From the NCBI RefSeq assembly GCF_003710815.1, contig NZ_RHHP01000025.1, positions 62,001 through 126,000 on the forward strand: a DNA stretch of 64,000 bases, given 5' to 3'. This DNA is from Brevibacillus centrosporus. GTDB lineage: Bacteria > Bacillota > Bacilli > Brevibacillales > Brevibacillaceae. This document shows, piece by piece, positions 35,930 through 44,160 of this stretch (the stretch's first letter is position 1; every line of letters begins with the position of its first letter). Both the position numbers and the translations under genes were made by a program. The notes beneath the pieces are model-generated. The model did no database searches. It was not told where the DNA came from and worked only from the letters and a program-made list of their open reading frames with translations.

Positions 35930-38281
35930 GCGAAATCAGGCAGATCTTGAAAAAAAGCATCACTCGCCGCTTCACTGCCATGATGCTTACGCTTCTGTCG
36001 CTTCTGGTTGCCGGGGCAGTCATCGTGCTGTACATGAACGACTCCTCCTTCTCTCAATATCAGACAACACTCAAAGCTTCCATGGAAAAGCGCGTGCTCG
36101 TGGAACAAATCGTCGAACACACGAACCAGATCTTTTTTCGTGCACGGGGCTATTACGCCTTTTTAAATCCGAATGAATACAACCAATTGTTCGTGGAAAA
36201 GCAAAAGCTGGAGCAGGCGATCGCCGCCTATAAAAAGCTGCCGCTCACCTCACAGGAGCAGGTCGTTGTCTCCTCGATCGAGTCGTTTCAGAGCAACTTT
36301 TTCACGAACATCTTTCCGCTGGCATCTGGGTACGCAAAAGCAGGAGATTACGAAGCGCTCCGTGCGTTTTCGTCGAGTGGCGTGAATCAGGAAGTAAATA
36401 ACCTGATGAGCTATGCTGCCAACTACAAAAAGCAGAACGAGCAGCTGCTGCTGCAAGAAAACCGCACGCTGTTCGCCAATGTGATCAGCCAAAGCCAATG
36501 GTTCGTCCTCTACATCGTGGTCGTCCTCATCTTCTCCATCTGGGTAACGAGACGAACCACCCGCGATATCGGCGCCCCTCTCGAACGTCTTTCTGTAGAG
36601 GCAGATCGCTTTTCCCGCGGGGAGCTTCCCCATTTCCAAGACCTGCACCGCGTCGACGAAATCGGAAATCTCGCCCGCTCTCTCGACTATTTAATCCGGC
36701 AAATCCAGGTCAAGGAAGAAACCTTGATGGCACAAAATGAAGAGCTGCAAGCCCAGCAGGATGAGCTGATGATGCAGCAGGAGGAGCTGATGATGCAGCA
36801 GGAGGAGCTGCAGGAAGCACTCGCCAAGATGGAGGACAACGAGCGCTACCTGCAAAAGAGAAACCGGCTGATTCAGTCGCTTGCCAATACACTGGACAAG
36901 CAGGAGCTGCTGCAAAGCATTATCCGGAACATCGTCGAGGTGATGGATGCGGACAAAGGTGTCATCGTCCTGATGAACACCGATCAAGACGTCTCCAGCT
37001 TTGGTGTTTCGGAGCTGGGAGTGGATCAGTTTTTACGGGGACTTGATCACGGCCCGCTCGTTCGCGTACAGGAAACCCGGGAGCCCTACGTGCTTGTACG
37101 AGAAAGCACAGATGCCGAACGAGGCTACCAGGAAGCCTATTCGCAGACCTACGAGCTGTATCTGCCTGTGCTGCATGCCGATCAAGAGCTCGTCGCCTGT
37201 ATCGTCGTCTCTCGCATCGGCCGTTCTCTCTCCCCTCAGGAGCAGCAAATGGCCATGGGACTTTCCGAGCAGATCTCGTTGTCTTTGGACAAGCTTGCCA
37301 TGCACGAGGAGACGGAAAAGCAGCGCCAGATCACGCAAGATATGCTCGATACCATCCAAGAGGGCGTTCAGCTCGTGGACAACAATGGTGTAACGGTGCA
37401 GGTGAACCGTACTTTCCGCGAGCTTCTGCAGTTTGATCAGTGTCCTGCAGGTCAGCCGTTGGAGCTATCCGGATACTTCCGTCACATGGACGGCCTCATA
37501 TGCGATCACCAAGAGCTCGTCGCTTTCGTGAAAACAGCGCTATCTGAAGATGGCACAGGCGGATTCGCAACCCATCTCATCGAGCTTACTCATCCGCACG
37601 TCCGGTACATCCAGCTGTATGCAGAGCATTTGTTCCGCGATCAGAAAAAATGGGGGACCCTGCTCGTCTACCGAGATATTACCAAGGAATACGAAATCGA
37701 CCAGATGAAGTCGGAGTTCGTCAGTACAGTTAGCCATGAGCTGCGGACTCCGCTCGCCAGTGTACTCGGATTTGCCGAGCTGCTGCTGAACAAAGAGCTG
37801 AAGCCGGAGCGCCAGCAGCGCTACATGACCGCGATCTATCAGGAAGCGAAACGGCTGACAGCCCTGATCAATGATTTTCTCGATCTGCAGCGGATGGAAT
37901 CGGGGCGACAATCCTATGAGGAAGAGCAATTCGCGATCGATCAGCTGATCAACTGGCCTGGGTCTATCCATCGTCCTGGAAATCGTGCGCGTCCATCAAG
38001 GTGAAGTCACCGTGGTCTCGGAGGAAGGGACTGGCAGTACGTTTACCGTCAAGCTGCCGTTGTCTGGCAGTCCTGGGTCAGCGGATCAAAACCGCCTCTC
38101 TCCCCCTTTCCAATCGATACCGCTACACCCGAATGGACAGATCGTCCTCATTGAAGATGACGCGAACCTGCTGGAGCTGTTACGTGACGAATTGGTGGGC
38201 TCAGGCTTTACGGTCTATCCTTTCTCCAAGGCCACTCCTGCCCTGTGGGCTTGCATCCACTGCCTTTTTCTCTCCCGATAA
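35926..38281 (+). pseudogene. Hybrid sensor histidine kinase, ATPase and receiver parts damaged
   Basis: Visible order: membrane helix (about 18-38), extracellular four-helix-type region, second helix (about 190-207), HAMP, a coiled coil with a perfect heptad repeat, GAF (about 320-460), PAS (about 465-590) and HisKA with SHELRTPLASVLGF. After FAIDQLI near 37952 the frame is lost. The neighbouring frame resumes directly at the G2 box ([19 protein letters not shown]) and STFTVKLPL, so the N and G1 boxes, about 80-90 codons, are missing. A C-terminal receiver begins ([15 protein letters not shown]) but ends after about 40 residues at 38281. The product cannot bind ATP normally. Confidence 0.85.
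36763..36810 (+). repeat. In-frame 21-bp tandem repeat in kinase coiled coil
   Basis: Two perfect copies of a 21-base unit (36763-36783, 36784-36804) and a 6-base partial copy encode ELMMQQE twice: exact heptads in the coil between HAMP and GAF. Copy-number change would keep coil register. Confidence 0.9.
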
Positions 38282-38431
38282 ATTTCCAGAAAACTTCCCG
38301 TTATGTCTATGGGAAACTATGATTTTTCTGTATCGTACAAAATTGCAATAGGCCAGAAAATCTTGGTATATTCGCGGGCATTCCATCACACATTAATAGA
38401 GGTAAAAGTCCCCTGCAAAGGAGGAGTTCAT

Positions 38432-38635
38432 TTGTATTTCTCTAAAAAAGCAATCGTTCCCGTCGAAGAAGAGGAAACAGATGTGTGGATGTGCAGCAAT
38501 GATGGCTGTACGTGCTGGATGAGAGATAACTTTTCCTTTGACGAAAGCCCCAGCTGCCCATTCTGTCAGTCACAAATGGTGAAGGATACGAAAATGCTCC
38601 CCGTTTTAACAAATCATAGCAAGCGCCATTCCTAA
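38432..38635 (+). CDS. YdjO-like cold-inducible small zinc-ribbon protein
   Basis: A 67-residue protein from TTG 38432, seven bases after AAAGGAGG. It has two Cys pairs: WMCSNDGCTCWMRDNFSF and SCPFCQSQM, followed by KMLPVL. This is the YdjO family pattern of Bacillus, whose members are described as cold-inducible and probably bind zinc. The frame is open upstream to 38303 but that part is AT-rich and lacks initiation signals. It is a single gene behind the damaged kinase. Confidence 0.85.
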   Translation: MYFSKKAIVPVEEEETDVWMCSNDGCTCWMRDNFSFDESPSCPFCQSQMVKDTKMLPVLTNHSKRHS

Positions 38636-38707
38636 TTGTGCCTTCTCTTTTTTGCCTAGCGGGCCTACAATAAACTCATGACGTACGTTTGTTAGAGGAG
38701 TATGCCC

Positions 38708-39016
38708 ATGAACCGAAAAGAGATGGAAGAACAAGTGATTCAAGCCTACCAGCGAGACGAGGGAATGATGATTCTCGTGTTCGCTCAGTGGTGTGTCAAC
38801 CACGGTCTGGATGCACAGGAAATCTATCGTCGTGCCTATCCCGATCAGGCCTCAAACCCTTTGCTAGCACAGATGATGGAGAATACCGTCCCCAAAGAAG
38901 AAGCGGAGGAAATTCCCGATACCACCCTGCTCGGGGTTCTGTCCCTCTTTGGAAACGACGACTTGGCGTTTGTGGTCAGCGAAGAAATGGAACGGCTAAA
39001 AAAGCATAGAGGGTAA
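38708..39016 (+). CDS. Hypothetical soluble helical protein
   Basis: A 102-residue acidic, mostly helical protein, start ATG 38708 (GAGGAG 7 bases upstream; ATG 38702 is too close to it). Features: EQVIQAYQRDEGMMILVFAQWCVNHGLDAQEIYRRAYP and TTLLGVLSLFGNDDLAFVVSEEMERL. It looks like a conserved bacillar protein, but I recognise no family or function. A terminator follows at 39024. Confidence 0.72.
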   Translation: MNRKEMEEQVIQAYQRDEGMMILVFAQWCVNHGLDAQEIYRRAYPDQASNPLLAQMMENTVPKEEAEEIPDTTLLGVLSLFGNDDLAFVVSEEMERLKKHRG

Positions 39017-39023
39017 AGGAGCA

Positions 39024-39053
39024 AAGTCACACAAAACGGGTGTGGCTTTTTTC
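39024..39053 (+). terminator. Terminator
   Basis: AAGTCACAC (39024-39032) pairs with GTGTGGCTT (39040-39048) including one G-T pair, then TTTTTC. Confidence 0.8.
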
Positions 39054-39244
39054 TTTGTTTCTTTTGCAACTTCCATGTACAGGTAAACCGTCTAATGTTT
39101 ACATGCTTCCATACAAGTAAAATCAAATATAATTCTAAGAAACATTTTTTATCGTATAGGGATACGTCGGATATCCGCAGTGTCAGCCATTCGGAGTTTA
39201 TTGTTTGAGCGATCGCAAGTCGACAAATATAAATGGAGAATGCT

Positions 39245-40279
39245 ATGTATACGGATTCGAAAATCTTGAAGTCCTTGTTTTACATTCAGATGATTTCCAG
39301 CTTCTTGGTGGTAGTCGGACACTTTACTGCCTCCGTGCTTTACTTTAACGATCCTTTTTGGGTAGTCGCCTTAAATCAGATCAGTCGATACGGCACCGTC
39401 CTTTTGACGATCGCAACCGGCTATCTGACTGCCTACTCGTTTGATAAGAAGCAGCCCTCGTTTCGCGAGTTTTTCAAAAGCAAGCTGATCTACATCTTCA
39501 TCCCGTTTCTCGTATCCGGGGTGCTCTACCATTACTTGCTGAAAAATGGGATGCCTCACACCGTGGGTGATATCGCCAACATTGTCCTGGGCAAAACAGG
39601 AGACCATCTTTACTTCGTGTTCATGATTTGCCAGTACTATGTAGTTGCCTACTTTTTACGAAATGTCATTACCAAGCGCAACATCCTTTACGTCATCTGG
39701 ATCTTGCTCGCTGTGCAGTACGTCTACATCCATTACCTGCACCAGGGCTGGCTGGGCTTGACCACACGCCATATGCTTCCTACCTGGATCTTTACCCTGT
39801 ATATGGGGCATCTGATCTACTGGTATCGGGAGTGGATCCTCACGTTTTTACGGAACAACCGCTCCATCCTCATGGTGGTGACCGGTGTTTCTACTGCGGC
39901 TGCGATCTATTTTGTCGTTTCAAGCAAGCTTTTTGTGGCTGTTCATCTGACATTTGTTTTTGCAACACTGCTTTCTTTCCTTGTGCTCATGGTCTTTTTC
40001 CTGGAGCTGGTCGACCATCTGCATATCAAATTTCGGAAGGGCCTCACCTACTTTATCTTCCTGTTTCACTCGGCATTCCTCATTTTGTTCAAAGACTTTT
40101 TCTATCAGGTCTTTGGCGAAGTATCCTGGATCTTTCAGAATACCTGGTACTCTCTTCTGTACCTGCTTGGAATTTTTGTGTGCAGCGCTCTCTTTTCCGT
40201 CCTGCTGGTTCAGCTGGTCAAGCGACTGGAGCGTGCGTGGGCAAGCATGGGGAAAATCCGGAGGGAAAGACTGCAATAA
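39245..40279 (+). CDS. Acyltransferase-3 family membrane protein
   Basis: A 344-residue protein with about ten membrane helices, of the acyltransferase-3 type. The family's N-terminal His is visible in FLVVVGHFTASVLYF, followed by an ISRYGTVLLTIATGYLTAYSF helix and a KSKLIYIFIPFLV segment. ATG 39245 lies 6 bases after GGAG; ATG 39233 lacks a RBS. Such enzymes O-acylate extracellular polysaccharides, teichoic acid or peptidoglycan sugars. Nothing nearby fixes the acceptor. It is a single gene with a bidirectional terminator. Confidence 0.85.
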   Translation: MYTDSKILKSLFYIQMISSFLVVVGHFTASVLYFNDPFWVVALNQISRYGTVLLTIATGYLTAYSFDKKQPSFREFFKSKLIYIFIPFLVSGVLYHYLLKNGMPHTVGDIANIVLGKTGDHLYFVFMICQYYVVAYFLRNVITKRNILYVIWILLAVQYVYIHYLHQGWLGLTTRHMLPTWIFTLYMGHLIYWYREWILTFLRNNRSILMVVTGVSTAAAIYFVVSSKLFVAVHLTFVFATLLSFLVLMVFFLELVDHLHIKFRKGLTYFIFLFHSAFLILFKDFFYQVFGEVSWIFQNTWYSLLYLLGIFVCSALFSVLLVQLVKRLERAWASMGKIRRERLQ

Positions 40280-40297
40280 CGAACTTATGCTTTACAG

Positions 40298-40329
40298 AAA
40301 AAAGGCCTCTCAGTCGAGGGCCTTTTTTT
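40298..40329. terminator. Bidirectional terminator
   Basis: AAAAAAGGCCTC and GAGGGCCTTTTTTT form a stem with one bulge around CAGTC; it lies between the convergent acyltransferase and kinase genes. Confidence 0.85.
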
Positions 40330-41437
40330 CGTGCATGCGTCCCATGGCGGGCTGGAACTGCATCGTAAACGTGGTGTTTTTTTCAGAGGACTCGCAGGTA
40401 ATGGTTCCTGCGTGCCGCTCGATGATCTCCTTGCAGACGTATAGCCCAATCCCTGTCCCAAGCTCCTTCGTCGTAAAAAACGGCTCGAAAATAACAGAAA
40501 GCAGGTCAGGGGGAATCGGGATTCCGTTGTTCGAGATGGAGATTTGGGTGATGCCGTTGACTTGAGAGACACGTATGCCCACTACTTTTTGGCCTGACTT
40601 GCGGTAGAGGGCATCCAGTGCATTGGAAATGATGTTGATGAAGACCTGCTTGATCTCATCACGGTAGCCGGTCAGCTCGCACTCCGGGTCAATCCAGCAC
40701 TGAATATCTGCATTGACGTCTACGATATTCGGGTACAAAAACGCCAGGATTTCTTCAAAGAGCTGCTGAATATTGAATACCTCGCTCTTTCGTGTGATGA
40801 CCCCTTTTTTCGAGACCAGCAAAAATTGCGAGACCCGATAATTCAGCTGATGCAGCTCATTCACGATGATGTCGACGTACGGAAGATTCGGATGGTCCTC
40901 TTTCAGGAGCTTGGAAAACCCGATAATGGAGGTCAGCGGATTCCGGAACTCATGGACAAAGCTGGAAGCCATTTGTCCCAAAATCGTAAGGCGGTCTTTG
41001 TGAGAGCGCTCGATAAACAGCTTCTTTTCCGCCAAGTCGTTGTTTTTTAGCTCCGTATATTTCGATACGGCGTGTACCAGAAAAACATCAAAGCACTCGT
41101 TAATCTTGACGATTGCGGGTACCAGAATAGACGGTTCAAAGGATCCCTTCTGCAGCAGCTCCAGGATCAGGCTTCGTCCTAGGCAGACATTGTAAACAAA
41201 ATCCCCGATATTGATGTCCGCCTGATTGCGCTCGTTGGCAACTTTAAACGCTAGCTGTTTAATATCCTCATGCGTAATTTGCTCGCGAAAATACCCGACC
41301 ACCATTCTGTACATGGCCTGTCCGTTGAGATGAATAAAGCCTTTAAACTGATCGTGTTCGGAAGCTACTACTTGTTCTCGAAACGTCTCCACGATTGCTG
41401 TTTCATGCTCATCCAAATATGTAGTCAGTTCATTCAT
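40310..41437 (-). CDS. Soluble sensor histidine kinase, sporulation-kinase-like
   Basis: About 375 residues, no membrane helix. Residues 1-140 form a helical sensor resembling the Bacillus HisK_N domain. The H-box is FVHEFRNPLTS with His162, N box IISNALDALY, F box IFEPFFTTKELG, G2 box GTGIGLYVC. The G1 box reads NNGIPIPP, so the conserved Asp that holds adenine is Asn and the second Gly is Pro. Sequence around the H-box resembles KinA/KinB-type kinases feeding Spo0F, but no partner is adjacent. ATG 41437 is used because sequence before it looks non-coding; a start at 41482 or 41461 is open. Confidence 0.85.
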   Translation of the reverse strand: MNELTTYLDEHETAIVETFREQVVASEHDQFKGFIHLNGQAMYRMVVGYFREQITHEDIKQLAFKVANERNQADINIGDFVYNVCLGRSLILELLQKGSFEPSILVPAIVKINECFDVFLVHAVSKYTELKNNDLAEKKLFIERSHKDRLTILGQMASSFVHEFRNPLTSIIGFSKLLKEDHPNLPYVDIIVNELHQLNYRVSQFLLVSKKGVITRKSEVFNIQQLFEEILAFLYPNIVDVNADIQCWIDPECELTGYRDEIKQVFINIISNALDALYRKSGQKVVGIRVSQVNGITQISISNNGIPIPPDLLSVIFEPFFTTKELGTGIGLYVCKEIIERHAGTITCESSEKNTTFTMQFQPAMGRMHEKKALD

Positions 41438-41719
41438 CTGCCACCTGTCCCCACTTCGCATGTACACGCATAATATTTGCAAACATTATACTATATCCTG
41501 CTTGTTTATTATCCAAATCTTTTGAGTTGTGGGCATTTTTCCTGTTTTCTCCTTTTCTCTCCCAGTTTTAGGAATGAAAAAGGAAGGCGATCACGAAGAC
41601 AGCCCTCCCCTCCCTTGAAGACCTCCTCATTTTCCACAATCAGAAACGGGTTTCCCACGCCTATGCGCCTGAGGTTTTCCCCTCATCTTCATGTATGATC
41701 AAACGGCAAACGCTCTTTG

Positions 41720-42574
41720 CTACTCATCCCACTTTCTTACGTCCCGATCTGTTCGCGACTTTTGCTTCCATCCGCCCCACACACTCTCATGTAACCACGG
41801 CTTTCCAAAAGAAGGTTGTAGAGGCTTCATATGGACTCTTACCTTTGTCTGTTCAGAATTGCTCCCGCCCTCCTCTCCTTCTTTTAAAGGGATTGCCGTC
41901 TGAATGTCCGAAGGGGGGCGCAGGGAAGCATGCGAAGGTTTCCACGTTTGTTGTATCATTCGCAAAAGATCCTCTTCCTCATGGGACGAGTCTCCCCTTT
42001 GGCTCTCTTCCGGAGACAACAGCATTTGAAGCAACTCCCCCTTTTGTCTCCGTATCCGAAAGATCTCCTCCAGCACATTCTGCATTCCAGCTTTCCACTT
42101 CTCCAGTGCTTCTAGTTCTACATACTGAGCGGCTTGTAAACACAATAAAAGAACTCCCTCGGAAAAAGAGTCCGCCGCTGCCACTGCCTTGCCATATCTC
42201 TCCTCTACAGTGGGGGAAATGTTTGCGTATCGCCCGCCCTTGCTCCTGACCAGCAGACGAGGCAGCAGCCTCGTAAGCCGGTTAAGAGAGACCCCATGCA
42301 ACGCAGCGATGGCTTCCAAGCAACGCTGTACCGATTCAAGCCAGTGGAAAAACAGAGGAGTCCCTTCTGGCGGGAACTGCCCTTTCTTTATTTGCTGGGT
42401 AAAACCTTTCATCAAGGCTGTCAATGCATTCTCTGCCGCGTGTTCGGCCTCGAACATTCTCCAAAAGCGATCTTGCTGCCCTTCCTCTCCTCCATTGCGG
42501 AGCCATTTTTGTACTTCTTTGTGGAGCCATTTTTGTACTTCTTTGTGGAGCTGCTCCGCTTGCTTAGTTGTCGC
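41720..42574 (-). CDS. Unknown protein, possible spore-surface cluster
   Basis: About 284 residues if ATG 42574 is used (overlapping the previous gene's end by 11 bases); upstream in-frame codons to 42631 are possible. It is helix-rich and starts with a duplicated octapeptide HKEVQKWL. The middle has an aromatic/leucine-rich segment (FFHWLESVQRCLEAIAALHGVSLNRLTRLLPRLL) and the C-terminal third is polar and probably disordered. No family recognised. It is the second gene after a protein of the LASIAMEE type and near glycosyltransferase remnants, which suggests a surface or exosporium context by association only. The stop is followed by about 280 bases without a recognisable gene. Confidence 0.6.
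   Translation of the reverse strand, partial: ATTKQAEQLHKEVQKWLHKEVQKWLRNGGEEGQQDRFWRMFEAEHAAENALTALMKGFTQQIKKGQFPPEGTPLFFHWLESVQRCLEAIAALHGVSLNRLTRLLPRLLVRSKGGRYANISPTVEERYGKAVAAADSFSEGVLLLCLQAAQYVELEALEKWKAGMQNVLEEIFRIRRQKGELLQMLLSPEESQRGDSSHEEEDLLRMIQQTWKPSHASLRPPSDIQTAIPLKEGEEGGSNSEQTKVRVHMKPLQPSFGKPWLHESVWGGWKQKSRTDRDVRKWDE
42499..42551 (-). repeat. 24-bp in-frame tandem duplication
   Basis: The unit at 42499-42522 is repeated perfectly at 42523-42546, with 5 more matching bases. It encodes eight residues (HKEVQKWL) twice near the N-terminus of the unknown protein. Confidence 0.9.
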
Positions 42575-42923
42575 CATCGTCATTATCGACGTCATCGCCA
42601 TCGCCTTCATCGCCGCCCTTTTGTCGCTCACTTTCCCTGACTTGGCTTTCCAGCTCCAAAATATTGTCGAGCTTGAATTGCGAAAGGATTTGCTTGCTGA
42701 CGATACTCCGCAGCATCCGTTCCACGCTTTGGTTTACCCGAAGGAGATCTTCCAGACTAACATCGTCCTTTTCCAAAAAATGCTGAATTCTTTCACCCTC
42801 TGCGTTCATAATATGGGACAAACTGATTTCTTCCATGGCGATCGAGGCCAACAACAGATGAATGACGTCTTCTCGCTTCAGTGTAATGTTAGGAGTAATA
42901 TCTGGAATATTGGATAGCGACAT
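42564..42923 (-). CDS. Protein of the LASIAMEE-HIMNAEGE type, likely surface/exosporium associated
   Basis: 119 residues from ATG 42923, which follows GGAGGGGTG. It contains VIHLLLASIAMEEISLSHIMNAEGERIQHFL, then LEDLLRVNQSVERMLRSIVSKQILSQFKLDNILELE. This pattern recurs in many short Bacillus and Paenibacillus proteins encoded near collagen-like or glycosylated spore-surface proteins (my recollection of the family, not a search). The tail is a run of Asp and Gly (GDEGDGDDVDNDDGDN). It precedes, with overlap, the unknown gene, and follows a glycosyltransferase relic on the same strand. Confidence 0.65.
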   Translation of the reverse strand: MSLSNIPDITPNITLKREDVIHLLLASIAMEEISLSHIMNAEGERIQHFLEKDDVSLEDLLRVNQSVERMLRSIVSKQILSQFKLDNILELESQVRESERQKGGDEGDGDDVDNDDGDN

Positions 42924-42980
42924 CCCTGCACCCCTCCATTTCTCAAAGTAAGTTTTAGCCACCAAACCCCTGCGACTTAA

Positions 42981-43489
42981 TCATTGCGCTTGCGCACGCG
43001 CTGTAAAGTAGGCTTCGTTGTACACCACGCTGGGATGCTTGGGATTGTACATTTTGGCCAACTCATGATGAATCCGCGCTTTCTTCGGATCGCCCACGGC
43101 CGCCAAATACTCATGGAAAGCCCATGCCATTGAAAGCGGCAAGCTCTTCACACAAGCCGATTTCTGCGCAAGTACTGAACGGGCTTTCCCTCCTCATCCA
43201 ATGTGAGGTGATAGGGCATGGAGACGGCGTCGTAATCAAAATCTTGCTGCTCCTTCAGGTGGTGGAAACGAGCACGGTCCTGCTCCTCCAATACGTCATC
43301 TGCGTACAGCCAAAGGATATAGTCCTTCGTGGCCTTTCCAAACGTAAAGTTGCGTGCAGCAGAAAAATCATCGATCCAGGCAAAATCGTAAACCGTGGCA
43401 CCAAAGGTTCTGGCAATATCCTTGGTGTAATCGGTGGAGCCTGTATCCACGATGATCATCTCATCCACCAAATCCCGTACGCTCGTCAA
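42981..43489 (-). pseudogene. Family 2 glycosyltransferase with TPR tail, middle and start lost
   Basis: From 43489 down: LVDEMIIVDTGSTDYTKDIARTFGATVYDFAWIDDF, then FGKATKDYILWLYADDVLEE, the nucleotide-sugar binding half of a GT2 enzyme (DxD-like ADDV). The usual SLCMIAKNEE start is missing before it. After YLRRNRLV the frame ends. A shifted frame then gives only the C-terminal tail (SMAWAFHEYLAAVGDPKKARIHHELAKMYNP...), stopping at 42981. Most of the catalytic C-half and TPR repeats are gone. Probably inactive. Confidence 0.8.
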
Positions 43490-43659
43490 ACATGAACCAA
43501 AGTCCCCTCCTCGTCACGAACGATCATGCACAAGCTGATCGTGAACATGCAGACCGCTCCCTCCCCCCAAAACATTACTACCATCCTATTTCCACTTGCC
43601 TTGCAATATGTATCCCGGCATTTCATAAGGATAACCACGGAAGGAACGGTGAGAGGTTG

Positions 43660-44039
43660 ATGACAGCTCCCTTAATCTCTCTGTGCATGATCGCCAAAAA
43701 TGAAGCGGAGCAAATTTCGCTGGCTCTGCAAAGCGTGCTTCCCATCGTAGACGAGATCATCGTGGTCGATACGGGCTCGACGCATGCGGGGAGCATGGCC
43801 TGGTGTTGGCAGCTTCCACGCTTATTCTGCTCTCGCCCGCTGCATGGAGAAAATGGGCAAACAAAAAGAGGCACGCGTATACTCGCAACGCGCCCCGGCC
43901 TGACCACCTACAGCTGGAAAGAGCAGCCCCTGCACTGCGGACGCTTTCCCAACAATATTTTCGAGTGCCCTCCTTCCTCAACCGTTACCGTGTCAAGCAC
44001 TTAGGCTGGTCCTCCCAAGAGATTCGCCATGAAAAGTAA
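43660..44039 (+). pseudogene. Second family 2 glycosyltransferase relic with TPR tail
   Basis: ATG 43660 with GGTGAGAGG upstream begins a good GT2 N-terminus (LISLCMIAKNEAEQISLALQSVLPIVDEIIVVDTGST). It stops matching at about 43782. Other frames then give pieces of a TPR-like C-terminus: FHAYSALARCMEKMGKQKEARVYSQRA and ALRTLSQQYFRVPSFLNRYRVKHLGWSSQEI, ending at 44039. The catalytic middle is missing and at least two frame changes are needed. It is divergent from the other relic, with 170 bases between. Confidence 0.75.
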
Positions 44040-44160
44040 GAATACCTGACACGAATCTACCTGATTTGGCGGTTTTTTTTTGAGAAAGAGAACTTGTAAA
44101 AAAACCAGACATTAATGTAAGATTATATAACATAAACATAACGTGTATTTACAGAGGGGA

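Noticed and set aside
38303..38431. Upstream extension of the YdjO-like gene
   Set aside because: Open but AT-rich, unlike the family, and the SD points to TTG 38432.
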